Shown here one piece after another: positions 44,220 through 55,990 of a DNA stretch of 64,000 nucleotides. This DNA comes from Schistocephalus solidus. Taxonomy: Eukaryota; Platyhelminthes; Cestoda; Diphyllobothriidea; Diphyllobothriidae. The notes beneath the pieces are model-generated. The model saw nothing but the letters and a program-made list of their open reading frames with translations. It had not been told where the DNA came from and searched no databases. Numbering within the stretch: position 1 is the stretch's first letter; every line of letters starts with the position of its first letter. A program made the translations under genes and the position numbers. The stretch lies in assembly GCA_017591395.1 (NCBI GenBank), contig WEDG01005379.1, positions 1 to 64,000 on the forward strand. The letters run 5' to 3'.

Positions 44220-44271
44220 TCCCTTGCGGTGATCCTGTCTTGACATAAGCCAGAAATGGCATTCCGGTCTC

Positions 44272-44297
44272 ATATATATATATATATATATATATAT
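44272..44297. repeat. (AT)n tail of the plus SINE array
   Basis: Thirteen AT units directly after the truncated third unit. The opposite array at 44587 has the same kind of tail on its 3' side. Confidence 0.9.
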
Positions 44298-44379
44298 GAT
44301 CAGCAGGACAGCAACTAACTCCCCCAACCCCCTGCAGTGCATCCTGCACGAATAGCTGTAGAGCCAGCATGTTCAGAAC

Positions 44380-44495
44380 CCATAAATACTGTGAGGCGCC
44401 GTACTGAACCTACCTCCGACGATGGAATCTTGTTTGATTTTGAAACGTCAGGATATTAAACCTATTGTTCCCGTGATCGCCTCTTCTTCTGATTT
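44380..44495 (+). mobile_element. PLE 3' terminal fragment with hammerhead-like motif
   Basis: Matches 30370-30522. The motif at 44413-44452 reads CCT, then CCGACGA, hairpin GGAATC/GATTTT, GAAAC, GTC, AGG; CCT/AGG forms the base of stem I. It ends with the PLE terminus GTGATCGCCTCTTCTTC. Confidence 0.6.
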
Positions 44496-44527
44496 ATGCC
44501 CTGGGACGCGCATTTTTGCTTCAATTA

Positions 44528-44586
44528 GATATATATATATATATATATGGTGATTGAAGCGAATATGAGAATATATATATATATAT
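44528..44586. repeat. (AT)n tracts flanking the minus SINE array
   Basis: Two AT runs (about 44528-44547 and 44570-44586) separated by a short unique segment. The second is the 3' tail of the minus-strand array. Confidence 0.85.
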
Positions 44587-45238
44587 GCAGAATAACATGA
44601 CTGTCAAAGATAAGGGAGACTGGAATGGCCATTCCTAGCTTATTAACCGTCATCAGCCAGCCATACCCAACCCCAGGCGCTGTGGCGCCCGAGCCTCGAA
44701 CTCGCGACCTTGTTGGGCAGAAGTCCAACGCTCTACCCACTGCGCCACGAGCTCGTTGTCTTGCCGGTTTCGATCGGGAATATTTAACAATGGTAGTGGG
44801 GTGCTCACCGATCGGTTACAGGACTCACTCGTCCCGTTGTGCCTTTGGGCTAACTCTCAAGCCCCGCCAGCAGCCGTAAGGCAGCTAAGTGTATAGGCAG
44901 AATAACATGACCGACAAAGACAAGGGATACTGTAATGTCCATTTCTGGCTTATTAGTCGTCATCAGCCAGTCATACCCAACCCCAGGCACTGTGGTGCCC
45001 GAGCCTCGAACTCGCGACCTTGTTGGGCAGAAGTCCAACGCTCTACCCACTGCGCCACGAGCTCGTTGTCTTGCCGGTTTCGATCGGGAATATTGACAAT
45101 GGTAATGGGGCGCTCACCGATCGGTTATAGGACTCACTCGTCCCGTTGTTCCTTGGGGCTAACTCTCAAGCCCTGCCAGCAGCCGTAAGGCAGCTAAGTG
45201 TATAGGCAGAATAACATGACCGACAAATACAAGGGAGA
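44587..45238 (-). repeat. Opposed tandem array of the same tRNA/hammerhead repeat
   Basis: Unit boundaries at GCAGAATAACATGA lie at about 44587, 44897 and 45206 (periods 310 and 309). On the minus strand each full unit has a leader, A box TGGCGCAGTGGGTAGAGC, B box GAGTTCGAGGCTC and the hammerhead-like segment. The tRNA head differs from the plus array (GACTTCTGCCCAACAAGG), so this is a second subfamily. The third unit is only a 3' stub. Confidence 0.8.
44618..44662 (-). ncRNA. Hammerhead-like fold in minus array, unit A
   Basis: Stem I is GGCTGG with CCAGTC, still paired through a G-U wobble relative to the plus array. CTGATGA lies at 44650-44656. The GAAA box is GGAA here, which should reduce or abolish cleavage. 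Unit B (about 44928-44972) keeps GAAA but has lost part of stem I (ACAGTA). Confidence 0.4.
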
Positions 45239-47661
45239 ACTGTGTAGCTCGACTTTACATCGTTTTAGGCATTGACCCTCTGATCTTAACCTTCAGCAAA
45301 AGAGACTCTTGTGATGCTGTTTTGTATAAGTTTGCACTGACAACTCGTTGGCATGGTCTGCATATGCTGACTGTGGACTTCTTAATCTCTGGCTTTATCT
45401 CTTCCCCATTCACCCCGCGGTCCCTTATTTAAAAATATTACCCTGTTATGTACTTGAGTAAAGTTTTTAAGACGTTTATTTAACTGCCGCGAATGCAGTA
45501 ACTTTCGGAAACTGGCAGCCAGGCATGCAAATTTGTCGTTTTCATTCCTTGGCCCTGATAATTCATAAATTCCCCTTTGCAAAGGAAGTGAATTACCTCT
45601 GCTTTTGACTCACATTCACTAGGCAGACGCGTCTGCCAGTGCGCGGTGGCGGCGCCTCTTCCTCCTTACCATCTCAGGAGGGCGCATTTTCTTACAGTGG
45701 CTTGCCGCTTCCCACCGCACTAACCACCTGCACCGTGCTCCCAACCCCCTTCCCGTTCTGCGTCCATCGGCTGTCAAGGCAAATCGTGACCCTCTTTCAT
45801 TCTCATAACTCCCTCCTTCCTCTCCCCCCTACCCTCCCGCCTCCGACTTGAGAACTCAAACGCACGTGCGCGCACACGGACCGGTATCCTGACCAGCGCA
45901 TCCATTTTGTGGCGCGAGTCCCTACGCTCTTTCTCCTCGTTTGGCCTGCCTAATTGCTCATGTCGCACGACTACAGCTGCTCAAACCCGCCTCGGCTACT
46001 GTTTCCCCTGCTCCCCTACGCGTGCGCTTCCTCTCGAAGTTCATTCGCCCCCCCCCGCTCCCCACCCCTTATGCGCGACCCGTTCGTCTGCAGACTTTCT
46101 CTCCCTCGCGTTGTAACTTCCTTGTCCGAAAAGCACCAGTACTCTATAGTGCACACAAGTGGGCCTGAGTGCCCCCTCTCAACGCACGCACACACGTTCG
46201 TCGTCGTCGTCGTCGTTCATTAAAATTATAGTGGTCAGGATGGGTGCGAGCGAAGGGGATGGGAGTGAGGGAAAACGCGCGTTGGTGTTAATGACACGGT
46301 TTTAGTCACTCAGCTATCAACGCTTACCCGCGCATGCCATCAACATAAAACACCACTCCTTCATGGTTGCCCCTATATGCTCGCGTATGCTCTTACCCCA
46401 CCGCTCGCCTCCAGGAAACCTGCCTCCTAACAAAATTCCAAAAGTATGTTTTGTTTTGTCCAGTCTCTGGTCTGTGTTTTTGTGTGGATGGAAAGAGAAA
46501 AGGTTCAAATAAACAAACAGGAGGAAGAAGGGGGTAGCATAGAAGAATATACGACAGCGGAAACAACAACACGCGAGCATTGGTCAGTCAGGACCAGGTA
46601 AGTGTCAGGTCGCTAGTGCGGAGCCGTGTGGGCGTACAGTTATGGTCTCACGGGCCCGCGAAACGATCGCTTTACTTCTGTTGTTTGCTATCTGCGAATA
46701 ACTATACTGGGTGATGAGGGTTTTTCACTTAGTTTTAGACTTTCTGTGCCTCAAATTAACTTTAGCGGACTAATAACCCTCAGTTCACATCGATCTAGCC
46801 AGGCCCTTCCAAGGCAGGGATAGAAGAGGGCCAGCAAATACACATTATGGTTGTGTCTATTCAAACTGAACTGGGGATCCCAGTTAGTAATCTGGAATTC
46901 TGATAGAATTGAAAACAGACTTTGAGAAGTCACGGGAATCAGGTTTTCATAGTGTCTACACTAGGGTGGTTTCGAACAAACAGAGCCTTCACGATTGATT
47001 TTGCACTCGAATGCTCTAGCCAGTGCACTGTCGCTGCGACTTGCCGTTCGATTTGACTGCTTAAATGTAATTCTATTAGACAGATGACTAGTCGTATTCT
47101 AAATACAATTTGCAGGTAAAGGCTCAGATACGTGTTTGGCCTACTTTCTACTTATGCATGTCGCAAATGCGGCGGTTGGGACCGTCGGTTCGGTTACTAG
47201 CGTCCCTATCTTCTGCTACACATCCACTTAGTTTTTGTCGATTTTTAAGTACCGCAGTTGATATATGACGTAACGAGTTCGACCGCAGTTTTTGTGTGGT
47301 CACTGAATTACATGCTATGAAATCAAGCGACCTAACCGAGTAATGACCACACCATCAAGTCAGGTTATAAAAAATGCATTCCCAGACGCGCAAACCCGGT
47401 GCGCGCCCTAGCTAAAAGCAGAGAAACGTGTTTCCCCGTTATGATTTCTAAATGTGGTTTATCACGTCATTAAATGCTTTCATGTCCACCACGAGATCCA
47501 CTTAGAAGCTTCTGGTGAAATGAATAATTGAAAATAAAGTTACTCCAGTGACCTTGAGGTCACCCCTAGGGATAACTGTCAAATATGGATTGGTTAAGAT
47601 GCACAGAATTCAGTTTGCATGGATGTTCTAGGAACAGGCAGCGTGTACGGCAAAAATTAGT
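45239..47661. other. No supported gene; CT-rich low-complexity DNA
   Basis: 45640-46220 is strongly C/T-rich on the plus strand, with a (TCG)n-type run at 46199-46216. Open frames there are compositional artefacts. I see nothing else that I can support. Confidence 0.4.
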
Positions 47662-47950
47662 TATACGGCCCCCTAAACAGGACACGGGAATAGGAACGCC
47701 GCGCCCAAGTAAGAGCGTTGGCCCTGTGCGTAATTCCAGGAAGGGTGCATATTTCCATGTTCTAACCCTAGCTCTAGCCCTGAAATAAACCCCAACCGTA
47801 GCCCAGATCTTAATCCTATCCTTACAGTTCACCCTTACCTTAATCCTCACCCGAATCATAAGCCTTATCATATGATCCCCTAAATTAGGCGCAAAGCCAC
47901 GTGTATTGCGGGCGCTTCCTGTTCTCATGTCTCGTTTGGGTGGCCGTATA
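47662..47950. mobile_element. MITE with TACGGCC inverted termini and telomere-like interior
   Basis: Left end TATACGGCCCCCTAAACAGG and right end, read inverted, TATACGGCCACCCAAACGAG; pairing continues for ~50 bp (GGAACGCCGCGCCC against GGAAGCGCCCGC). The interior is a degenerate array of CTAACCCTAGC / CTTAATCCT units. Ends of TA plus TACGGCC fit a TA target duplication, as used by Tc1/mariner-type transposases. There is no coding capacity. Confidence 0.65.
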
Positions 47951-48169
47951 GGTCATTCTTACTGCTTGTTCTGCTGCAGCCCCCGGACCGACACATAATC
48001 TTATGTATTTGTTACTACTCCAAAGTACAATTCTTGTATGTTTTTTTTGCTTCTGTTCTCCAAACCGGTCCTCCCTTGCCTTGCTTATTAACCTTCTGGC
48101 CTATATAACTCCTCATTTGCAAAGCATCGACTCGGCCTTTAGCTTACATTTGCTCTTTGAGAGCCCATG

Positions 48170-48250
48170 AGCCTAGTACGTTGGGCGGTTTTTCTTCCCT
48201 TTGAGACGAATCGTATGAGTTCGATTCCCAAAGCGCCGCTCTTTAATCTT
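48170..48250 (+). ncRNA. Possible tRNA-derived sequence
   Basis: GAGCCCATGAGCCTAGTACG resembles a decayed A box, and GAGTTCGATTCCCAAAG is a good B box at about 48216-48232. Arms do not fold into a convincing tRNA. Probably an old SINE head. Confidence 0.3.
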
Positions 48251-48592
48251 TGTCTCTCCCTCTTTGTATCCTTGTGTAGCGTTGAAATCGCTCTCCAAAT
48301 GGCGGTAGATTGGCAAAAGCTGAGGAGGGGAATGAATAGCAAGTAGGTTGTTGTATCACATACTTGGAACTGACCCTCTTCCTGCGCACACTTCTGCATC
48401 ATCATTCGACAAAACACGCAGCTTGCCGATAAATTCCAGACTACTGGTAGTTTATTTTGTGAGTAGTTTTTTGAAGAAACAGCACACGGCCAAGGAAGCC
48501 TCGTCTTTCGATCTTCCTTTAAGCATGAAACAAACTTTGCTGCATATTACTGGGAATAATGAAATAATCCCTCTTTAAAACAAGAACTTTTT

Positions 48593-48640
48593 AGCCTGAC
48601 ATTTTGGAGGCACTTACCGAGGCATCGTCAGAGAGGTTGC
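48593..48640 (-). ncRNA. Hammerhead-like motif remnant
   Basis: On the minus strand: CCTCT, CTGACGA, a hairpin region (GCCTCGG...), AAAATGTC and AGGCT. The order matches the PLE motif, with GAAAC changed to AAAAT. It is a decayed PLE terminus or an unrelated look-alike. Confidence 0.3.
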
Positions 48641-50810
48641 GGCTGTGCATGACCATTCAGATCCTCCGTACGGTCATTCGAGACAGTTATCGCTTTCACA
48701 TTGTTGGCGGGGTTTTTTGATGGCCCACAGACCGGAGAACCGCGATTCATGCATATGTCGCCGCTCTTGAGGACCTCGGCCCTATCGAGCTAATTTCTAA
48801 ATATATTGATGGAGTTTCCTTCTTCACAACTACGTCTTGGGACTTACCTTTAACATGCAAGGTCATTGCATGTGTTGGTCGTGAACTGGTCGCGCGGACC
48901 TACACGTGCTCCGTTTGCGTTTTGGTATTTTTGCCCTAATTCGGCATGGCAGAGGGTTTTTATGAAATGTTTTCCTCTAATATTTTGTCCTTCCATCCAT
49001 GTTAATAGAAGATGTGCACAAGCCGATTGATGGGAAGTTTGTTACCTATGATTTGTTCGAGACAGTACAGCATATCGAGTCTGTCAAGATAACACTGAGG
49101 AGTTGATGAGATTAAACGATGATAGTTTGACCCCCGAAGAGTTTATTCGTCTCCCAAGTATAATCACACTGCAATCTGCTCTTTCCACAGATGTCTATTA
49201 TCATGAGGTCGTGCCTGTGGTTTGAGTGGAGGGCTTTGGTGGTGGTCATGAGAGTAGGCATTTGAAGCTGGAATGTTAATGCTACTGTTGGACAGAAATT
49301 CATTGGCTGTGGGTGATATGGGTCTAAAGGGGTAGTTTGGAATAAAACCCATATTATAAAGCAGGGCGAGTTAATTGTCATGAGTGGATCCAGGTTTCGC
49401 ATCTACTACAAAGAAAGTTCAGTTAGTGCGTTTGTAATAGGAACACGTGTGAAACGGTTTGGTGTTGGTAGCGTTGTTCCTCGGTACTCCTCTCCTGTGT
49501 TCTTGCCCGTTCTCCTTACCTTTCTGTATTGTCGTAGAGGGTTGTTGATCCCTTCGTTCCGACAGTCCTCCATGCCTGTCGATTCTTCGCAGATATATGA
49601 ACACCGCCATAGGAAAGTCGGTTGGAAAGGCACTCTTCTCATAGCCTCACAACCGGATCTCTTCAACCCCAACCTCACTCACGTTCCAATTGCATGCCGA
49701 TGTAGTGGCGATAATACGTCAACACGACCGGGGATTAGATAGAGCGTAGTGGCCGATCTGACATGCAACCAATTACTGGTACAAGCAAAAAGGCCAGTTC
49801 GAGGTGACAACTGAGAAGGAAGCATTGCTATTGCTGGAGCAAGCATTTTATTCGCCCCTCTTACACTTGCAGCAATCTGGTCGGCTACTCTCAACTCACC
49901 GAAGAAATTACACAACTTTATCGAGTGAGTAGGATACGCAGAATACTCTAATTTCCTTTTTTGTCTGTCAGTTGAGGCAATTAGTTGGGTGTGGCCGCTG
50001 CGCTGAACGGAGGGATAATCACATGTGTTTGAAAACAGGTCTTGTGTCTGCGTATCGTTTTTCTTGCAAGTGGTCCTTCAATTCTATTGGCTTTTAACCA
50101 TTGCTGGTGTTTTTATCGACGAAAGTTAAGTAAAATTCTATTTATTCTCTTCTTTTCAACGCTGTGCGTGGTGTTTAGACCAGTCCTTGTCGCTCACTGG
50201 TTATTGTCGCCCGATATTAACCGAACTTGCAGCCTCCTTTAACCACCAGCCCCGCCATCTTTCTAAAGCAAACCTCGGTGTTTCATTAATGGGCGTTTTT
50301 TGATTCCTTCGGCATCTTTTTTCTATAGCCAACCCCCTCATTTCTCTTGTTTCCGTGCTCTTCTCGCGAGACAGCGTCTGCTTTTACTGCTCCATCGTCT
50401 TGCTTTCGACAATGTTTTCACCCCCACCCCCTCAGAATCGCGCACTTTCTACTTGAAATTTGTGACCGCTTTCATCGTCTGGTGCTCTTAATGTGCTGCT
50501 GAAAGTCGTCTAGGTTACCTCTGTCCATCGGCCTTCTTTTTCGCGTTCTGCAGCGGTCTCGGAAAACGGGGCCTCTTTCGAAGTCTCTATGTCTGAGAAC
50601 CAGTGAGCTGCTTAACTAGCTCACCACACTAGTGGGCTACGCGAAGTCGTGCTCCTTCGCTTTTGTGGTGTCTCTTCAAACTGATAGTTGAAGTCGGTTT
50701 AGCTCTTACATTCCGACCGACACTATAGGTGATTTTGATGACACCTAATCAAGGTGACTGTATACAGCGTGTTAATAGATTCCTTCGTCTGTTTTAAGGT
50801 AAGGATGACT

Positions 50811-51159
50811 TATGTGGCCCCTAAACAGGAATCGGAAATAGAAACAACCTGCCCAAATAAAAACGGGTTTTGCGAGTAATTTAAGGGACGTTAAATGTTC
50901 CCGTGTCCTAATCCTAACACTAGACACAGCAAAAGTTTAAACTGTAAGCCATCTCAACTCTACCCTAAACCTAAAATAAACATTAACCCTGACCTTAAAC
51001 CTAACTTACTGAAACGCTGATCTTAACCCAAAATTTAAACCTAACCCGAAATTGAACGGTAACCCTAACCATAAAACTCACTATTTTCCCTGGAATTCGG
51101 CCCAAAGACATCTTTTTCGGGCTGTTCCAGTTCTACTCTCCTGTTTTCGAGGCCTCATA
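50811..51159. mobile_element. Second MITE of the same family
   Basis: Left end TATGTGGCCCCTAAACAGGA and right end, read inverted, TATGAGGCCTCGAAAACAGG. The left flank of the interior shares GGCCCCTAAACAGGA and the following GGAA-A-AG-AAC pattern with 47668-47710. The interior (50900-51070) is again made of degenerate CCTAAAC / CTAACCC units. It is more diverged than the first copy. Confidence 0.6.
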
Positions 51160-51790
51160 AATCATTTGACCTTAAAAATAACTCACCAAGTACAAAAATG
51201 TAGTAAAAAAACAGAGTAAAGCTCAACTTGTAGAATTGTACTCTTTATGAATCTTTTGTTATCATACTTCACCAAAACTGCCGTCTTTTTTGACAGGCCT
51301 TTCAAGTCCATTCCTTAGCTCTGTAAACATTGTATAATTACTTAAAGTTCATTTGTTATTCTGTCACTGAGGTCGTCTAAATAGCAAGCATCGACCAGGT
51401 AAACAATTGTTTCGACATGGTCCCACAATAGGAAAAACCAGCTGGTCAGGGGCTCGGTTTTCCTCTGGCTACGGATTTTTTGGAACTTTGTTGTTAACGG
51501 AAACTATAGCAATTTTGGGGCATACTGACAGGACGTCTATTCCCGCCATAAAAAAGTTAATTAAGAAGATTTACTCTCCAAAAAATTTGCCTTATATACG
51601 CCTCGGCCCTGTATCGGGATTTTATTCGTCCAAGCTCGTTGTCATCGTCAATCTGAGGCCAGATTTTGCTAGAAATTGTCCTTCTGCTTGGGTAAAAATT
51701 CGACTTCAAATGAACTCCATTTCGTTTGCCTTGTTCCGTCATTTTTCTCGACTGTAATGCTGTTTTGTCTGTTCTTCTTGAATGTTTCAG

Positions 51791-52019
51791 ACTCTTTTTG
51801 TAACGATGCCCATTGTGGTTTGACCAAAGGCAACTGCAACAGGAGGACTGTCATCGCCCTCAAAAATCCGGTCGGTTTCTCTTTACGTGACCGGGATGCC
51901 TACAGCCATTGCTCACTGTTCTTTGGTCTTTCTGCGGAAATAAAGCGTGTTGCATTTTTCTCTCAAGTGAGCTCAGGGGAATTTTTAGCTACTGAAGTGG
52001 GTTCATCAAGTCACCCTGT
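51791..52019 (+). CDS. Candidate internal exon of an unknown secreted-type protein
   Basis: A strong acceptor (TTCTTCTTGAATGTTTCAG, ending at 51790) precedes an open stretch of 229 nt ending at a GTACGT donor. The peptide is Cys-rich (SFCNDAHCGLTKGNCNRRTV) with AYSHCSLFFGLSAEIKRVAF, a Y--C-hydrophobic pattern reminiscent of a CUB-like domain. The frame has no stops up to TAA just past the donor. Read upstream without splicing, MLFCLFFLNVSDS would make a signal-peptide-like start, so a single small secreted ORF is the alternative. No partner exons were found. Confidence 0.3.
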
Positions 52020-53289
52020 GTACGTCTAAAGTACCAAAAGTAAAAACGTCCTATGCGACCCAACTCGGGGAACGAAGGATAGGTCAGCGAGGAATACGCG
52101 ACCATGCTACATGCCAGTATAACCCTAGCTCTATTCATTGTGCTCGCTAGGGTTAGCATTCGTTGTCAGGCTAGTATGGTCACTCAATAGTTCGTTGGTG
52201 GTAGGAGGACCGAAGTATCGGGTCAAAGGGCAAATTTCCAAGCGGTGACCATTAGGACGCTGTGCTAGGTTCAAAACGCATCCGTTTTTGTTTGATAATG
52301 AAAGATCGCGTCAAGCGGGTTTCATTCTTACTCCCGTCAAGGGTCCGAATAAAAGTGGGTCAGGTCAGCTAGGAATGATATCGCGCATATTGGCTGGCGT
52401 GAGGTAAAGTCACCGAAGCTCGCAATCCGCACACATGTTGGGGCTATAATCACTTGTGCGACCCTGATAATCTGGCAATGAATGCTACCCCTAACGAAAA
52501 CAATGGATAGGTTTAGGATTAGGTTGATGCTCTGCCTTTCTTCATTTAGCCCCATCCATAAAAAGCCTATTGCCAACGGTCTCGTGTTGCTCGCTGAACT
52601 ATCCTTCATTCCCTGAGTTGGGTCACATGTTACGTTCTTGCTGTGCCAAACACCGGATAGACTGCTCGACACAGATCGCCTAACGTGGAGGCAATGATAG
52701 AACGACGGTTCCTTGACGCTGTCGGCCCATTTACGATAACTCCCTTGTGAATCACCCGCGCAGTTCGAATACGAACGTCGGGGTTTCGTCCTGAAAGGGT
52801 TTGTCGAGATTTGTGTGGCATAAGTCGGCATGTGTAAACTCTAAGCAGTTGCTGTTTCAGTCCTTACCGTGTTGCTGTCGCCATGCCTATATTATCATTC
52901 GAGTTCTGCCCATTACACCCACCTTACCCGCTTAAATTGTTGGGAGAAATTACATAATTCTTCGCTGTATCCTCCAGTTTAACTGAATAATACAAACTTA
53001 CGGTAGACCCAGGCCCCGTGCATATTTAACACTACAGATGTAAGCTTCCAACCAGGTCCTAGTCCCTTCAATTTTTTCCATCTGATGCCTCTGATTATAG
53101 GAGCATCTCCTGCTCACGTGCCTAACCAAATAAATTGCTTGGGAATTTCAAAAATTGAAAAAGTAGCAACAGGCAGACTACAGATCTACCCTCTGCTCCA
53201 GACGGCATAGACCTCTCCACCTCACTTAGTTTCAGGTCTGGTGCCACTGAACGAGTTACTTCCGAGTTCTCCTTTCCTGCGGACAACCC

Positions 53290-53460
53290 GCACAAAGTGG
53301 GGTAAGTAGCTGTTCACCGATCGGTTACACGACTCACTCGACCCGTTGTGCTTTGGGGTTCACTCTCGAGCCTCGCCAGCAGCCCCACAGCGGCTATGGA
53401 TATAGACAGAATTATATAACCGACCTTGTCTTTGTCGGTCTTACTATTCTGCCACAAAAA
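53290..53460 (-). repeat. Partial copy of the tRNA/hammerhead repeat leader
   Basis: ACCGATCGGTTACACGACTC, then CGAGCCTCGCCAGCAGCC and GACAAAGAC-type tail sequence match 44808-44935. The tRNA head and hammerhead part are missing. Confidence 0.6.
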
Positions 53461-55722
53461 CTGGTCAAATGGACTAGGTTCTGGGCTAGGACGCGAACAT
53501 GTTTGATTTTTCGAAGTCCTGTTAGATGTATTTGTCCTGTGGATGGTTACTTTTGGACAACGGCTTAACACCTCTTTCACGAAGATAGCAATCTTAATTG
53601 GCCCAGCATACGAGCTTGGTAACAATGTTGCTTTGCGATTTCTGTAGAAAACCTTCACTAGTACTCAAAGTTGACGTACTGCAATAGGGGAGTTCTTAGG
53701 TATTTCGTTGGATTGTCTCATGTCTGTGAACAAGAGGGCAGTTTTGGAGCACCAAGCCCTAGAAAGGATTTGTCGCTTGCCAGACTGCCAATAAATTTCG
53801 TCACTGAAGTGTATCCACGTGACTGCAGAAACCAATCCTTTGTAAGGATTGCGGTTTTACATAGGCATCATGTCTACCATGGTGCGATATACGACCACCA
53901 GACGCCCAATTAATTTTACGTTCCAAACTTTACCCTAATCAGGTGTTTCATAACCCCAGTGTCATTACTGTCATAATTATCTCCCACATGCATACTATCC
54001 TTGGTCTGTCATACACTAAGGGTGATTTATATTTAAACCGTTTGACTATTTAACGGCCGTTGACGGCTGTTGGACTGTTTTAAAGGTCTGATGAAGACTT
54101 TGCGAAAATAAGCGTTAAATAAACTTTTCATTTGCTTATTGTTTTGTTCTAACGATATTACGTTACCAAACAATCCTGGACTATTTTATACAAAAACAGC
54201 TGCGACAGCGTCTGGTATGGGTTACCAAAAAACACTACCTAACCGCTTATTAGTTTTTGGCTGATTTTAATACCTTTATTATTCAATTGTGAAGGCTCTG
54301 GCAAACTGGGTGAGACTCGAAACCGTCATTGAAATCTTCGAAAATCCCCTGTACAACCGTGCGCCTGGTAGTCATCTGGTGGATCTTAGATTGCTTGTTT
54401 AGGAAAACCTGATTCGGTAGCCAGGCCACTGTAGTAGGATTGGTGAATTCCAAACATTTCAGTAGCTTGGTCGAGTAACTTATCAAAAAATGGAAAAAAA
54501 CTTATGAGCTCTCGATTTGGGTTTTTATCTCAGGGATCTGAAGCTGTATTTAAGCCTTGTCATTTCCGTCGTGAATTTGAATCCCGGTGAGATCGCCAAG
54601 TGGTTAGCATTCGGGTCAGTCCAATTATCTCAAACTGTTGGTCAGTTACCATAGTCTCGGTCAGACCGACTTCCTTTATTCACAACTTCGCCGCTGATAT
54701 TTATTTGCCAACCCTTTATTATTTAATTACCTTATTGCCGCAAAAATTGCAGGCAATAGTGCACTTGTTCCCTATAGCAACTGACCCTTTTCCCGTAAAA
54801 CGCTATAATTAATGTATAATTTGCTGCTATCAATCCATCAATCGAAGAAATACCGATTTGCACAAAGAGGTAAGCTCCAGGAAGCCGCGTAGAAACAAAG
54901 AAACTTTGTTGAGTCCGAATCCCCCGAGTTGAGTGTCGTACCTGGAACAGTCTGCGCATCTTAATCGCCAAATAGTGCAGGACTTTTGGAAATCGCTCTG
55001 ATGGGATATAGGTCTACTTGCATTCCAAAGTCAACTTTACCGCAAGATAAAAGGTGGATAGTCTGTTAAGGGAACATTCTGCAATTACCAGTCTGCCTTC
55101 CTCGTGATATTTTTAATTAAAAACGGGTAGGCCATCTCAGGAACTTTCAAAATGTGACCAGAAAAATGTAGTGAGAATAACAGCTGTTAAACTTGAAAAG
55201 TAAATTCGGCAAACACGTGTTTTCAGTAATTCATCATCGGGCTTTTACAGTTACATAGATAATTAAAATTTGAAAGTTTACAAGGTTTATACATGTTTTA
55301 TGTTTAATAATCATCGTTCTTACGCCGCCTACATGGCGAAGTCGGCATGTGGAGGTAATTGGAAAGGGAGGAAGCAGAGTAGAATGTGAGTAGGATGCTG
55401 GTAGGTTAAGTACGGGAAGTGAACATCACTGTGAAGTACACACACGGAAAAACTGTCGTAAGGGCGTGGGGAACGTACGATCGCCGCCTGGAATCGGCGT
55501 CGGCCACGGAAGAGCGAGTGCCTGTATTGGCGTCTTCTGACAGCAAAGCACTAGATTCGTTAGCCCTATGGCCACTGTCTTGGTTGTTGCTAGCACCCGT
55601 TGGCGTAGGCCCTTACAGAAGTTGGTTTGTGCCTGGTAGACAACCTGAGAGGCCTCATTGGGATCGACGCGGTGATTGGTATCAACTAGATATGCGCAAA
55701 TAGAACTTGAAATCGATATGGT

Positions 55723-55990
55723 TTAAACTTTATCTAGCCAGGCGGGTATGTGCTCACGTACCCTCTTTTCCCGGCGTCTCTTTGTGCAGCCAATATATCC
55801 CGTTCCATGGAAGCAAGTGAACCAGTAAATGCACATCGAAATGGCCTTCAACGGGAGTTGGCCTTTACGTACCAAGCATAGGACGGGAGAATTCATGAAG
55901 AATACGCGTAGATTCAATGTGGAAAAGCGCCGTACAGCGGTACCTACATATATAGGAAGTACGCCCTACAATTCTGTCAAAGGATCGATC
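55723..55990 (-). pseudogene. PLE GIY-YIG endonuclease fragment
   Basis: The minus strand encodes RVFFMNSPVLCLVRKGQLPL, then CIYWFTCFHGTGYIGCTKRR and EKRVREHIPAWLDK. This is the GIY-YIG domain of a PLE (IY-FTC-CG-GYIG-T-RRL--R--EH), with one Cys replaced by His or Phe. A stop follows at 55723. It belongs to the same broad group as 61981-62960 and a different one from the 29-kb element. Confidence 0.65.

Larger units (their letters stand above)
43351..44271 (+). repeat. Tandem array of three tRNA-derived repeats, ~307 bp each
   Basis: Units begin at about 43363, 43670 and 43976 (periods 307 and 306) and are almost identical. Each has a leader (CTCTAGTCTGAGCTCCAGGG), a tRNA-like pol III promoter (A box TGGCTCAATGGTAGAGC, B box GGTTCGAATCCC or a near match), then GGTATGACTGGCTGATGACG and GAAATGGCCATTCCAGTCTC, which fold as a type-I hammerhead. 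The third unit is cut short and ends in an (AT)n tail. The family is the same as 44587-45238 on the other strand but a distinct subfamily. The layout parallels the schistosome SM-alpha repeats. Confidence 0.8.

Noticed and set aside
43363..45238. CRISPR-like array
   Set aside because: Units are ~307 bp with no short repeat-spacer pattern, and the genome is eukaryotic. The tandem units are tRNA-derived repeats.
54080..54125. Additional hammerhead (CTGATGA ... GCGAAAATAAGCG)
   Set aside because: CTGATGA and GAAA are present, but there is no NUH triplet with a matching stem I and stem II is weak. The copies at 55205-55245 and 57529 have the same problem.
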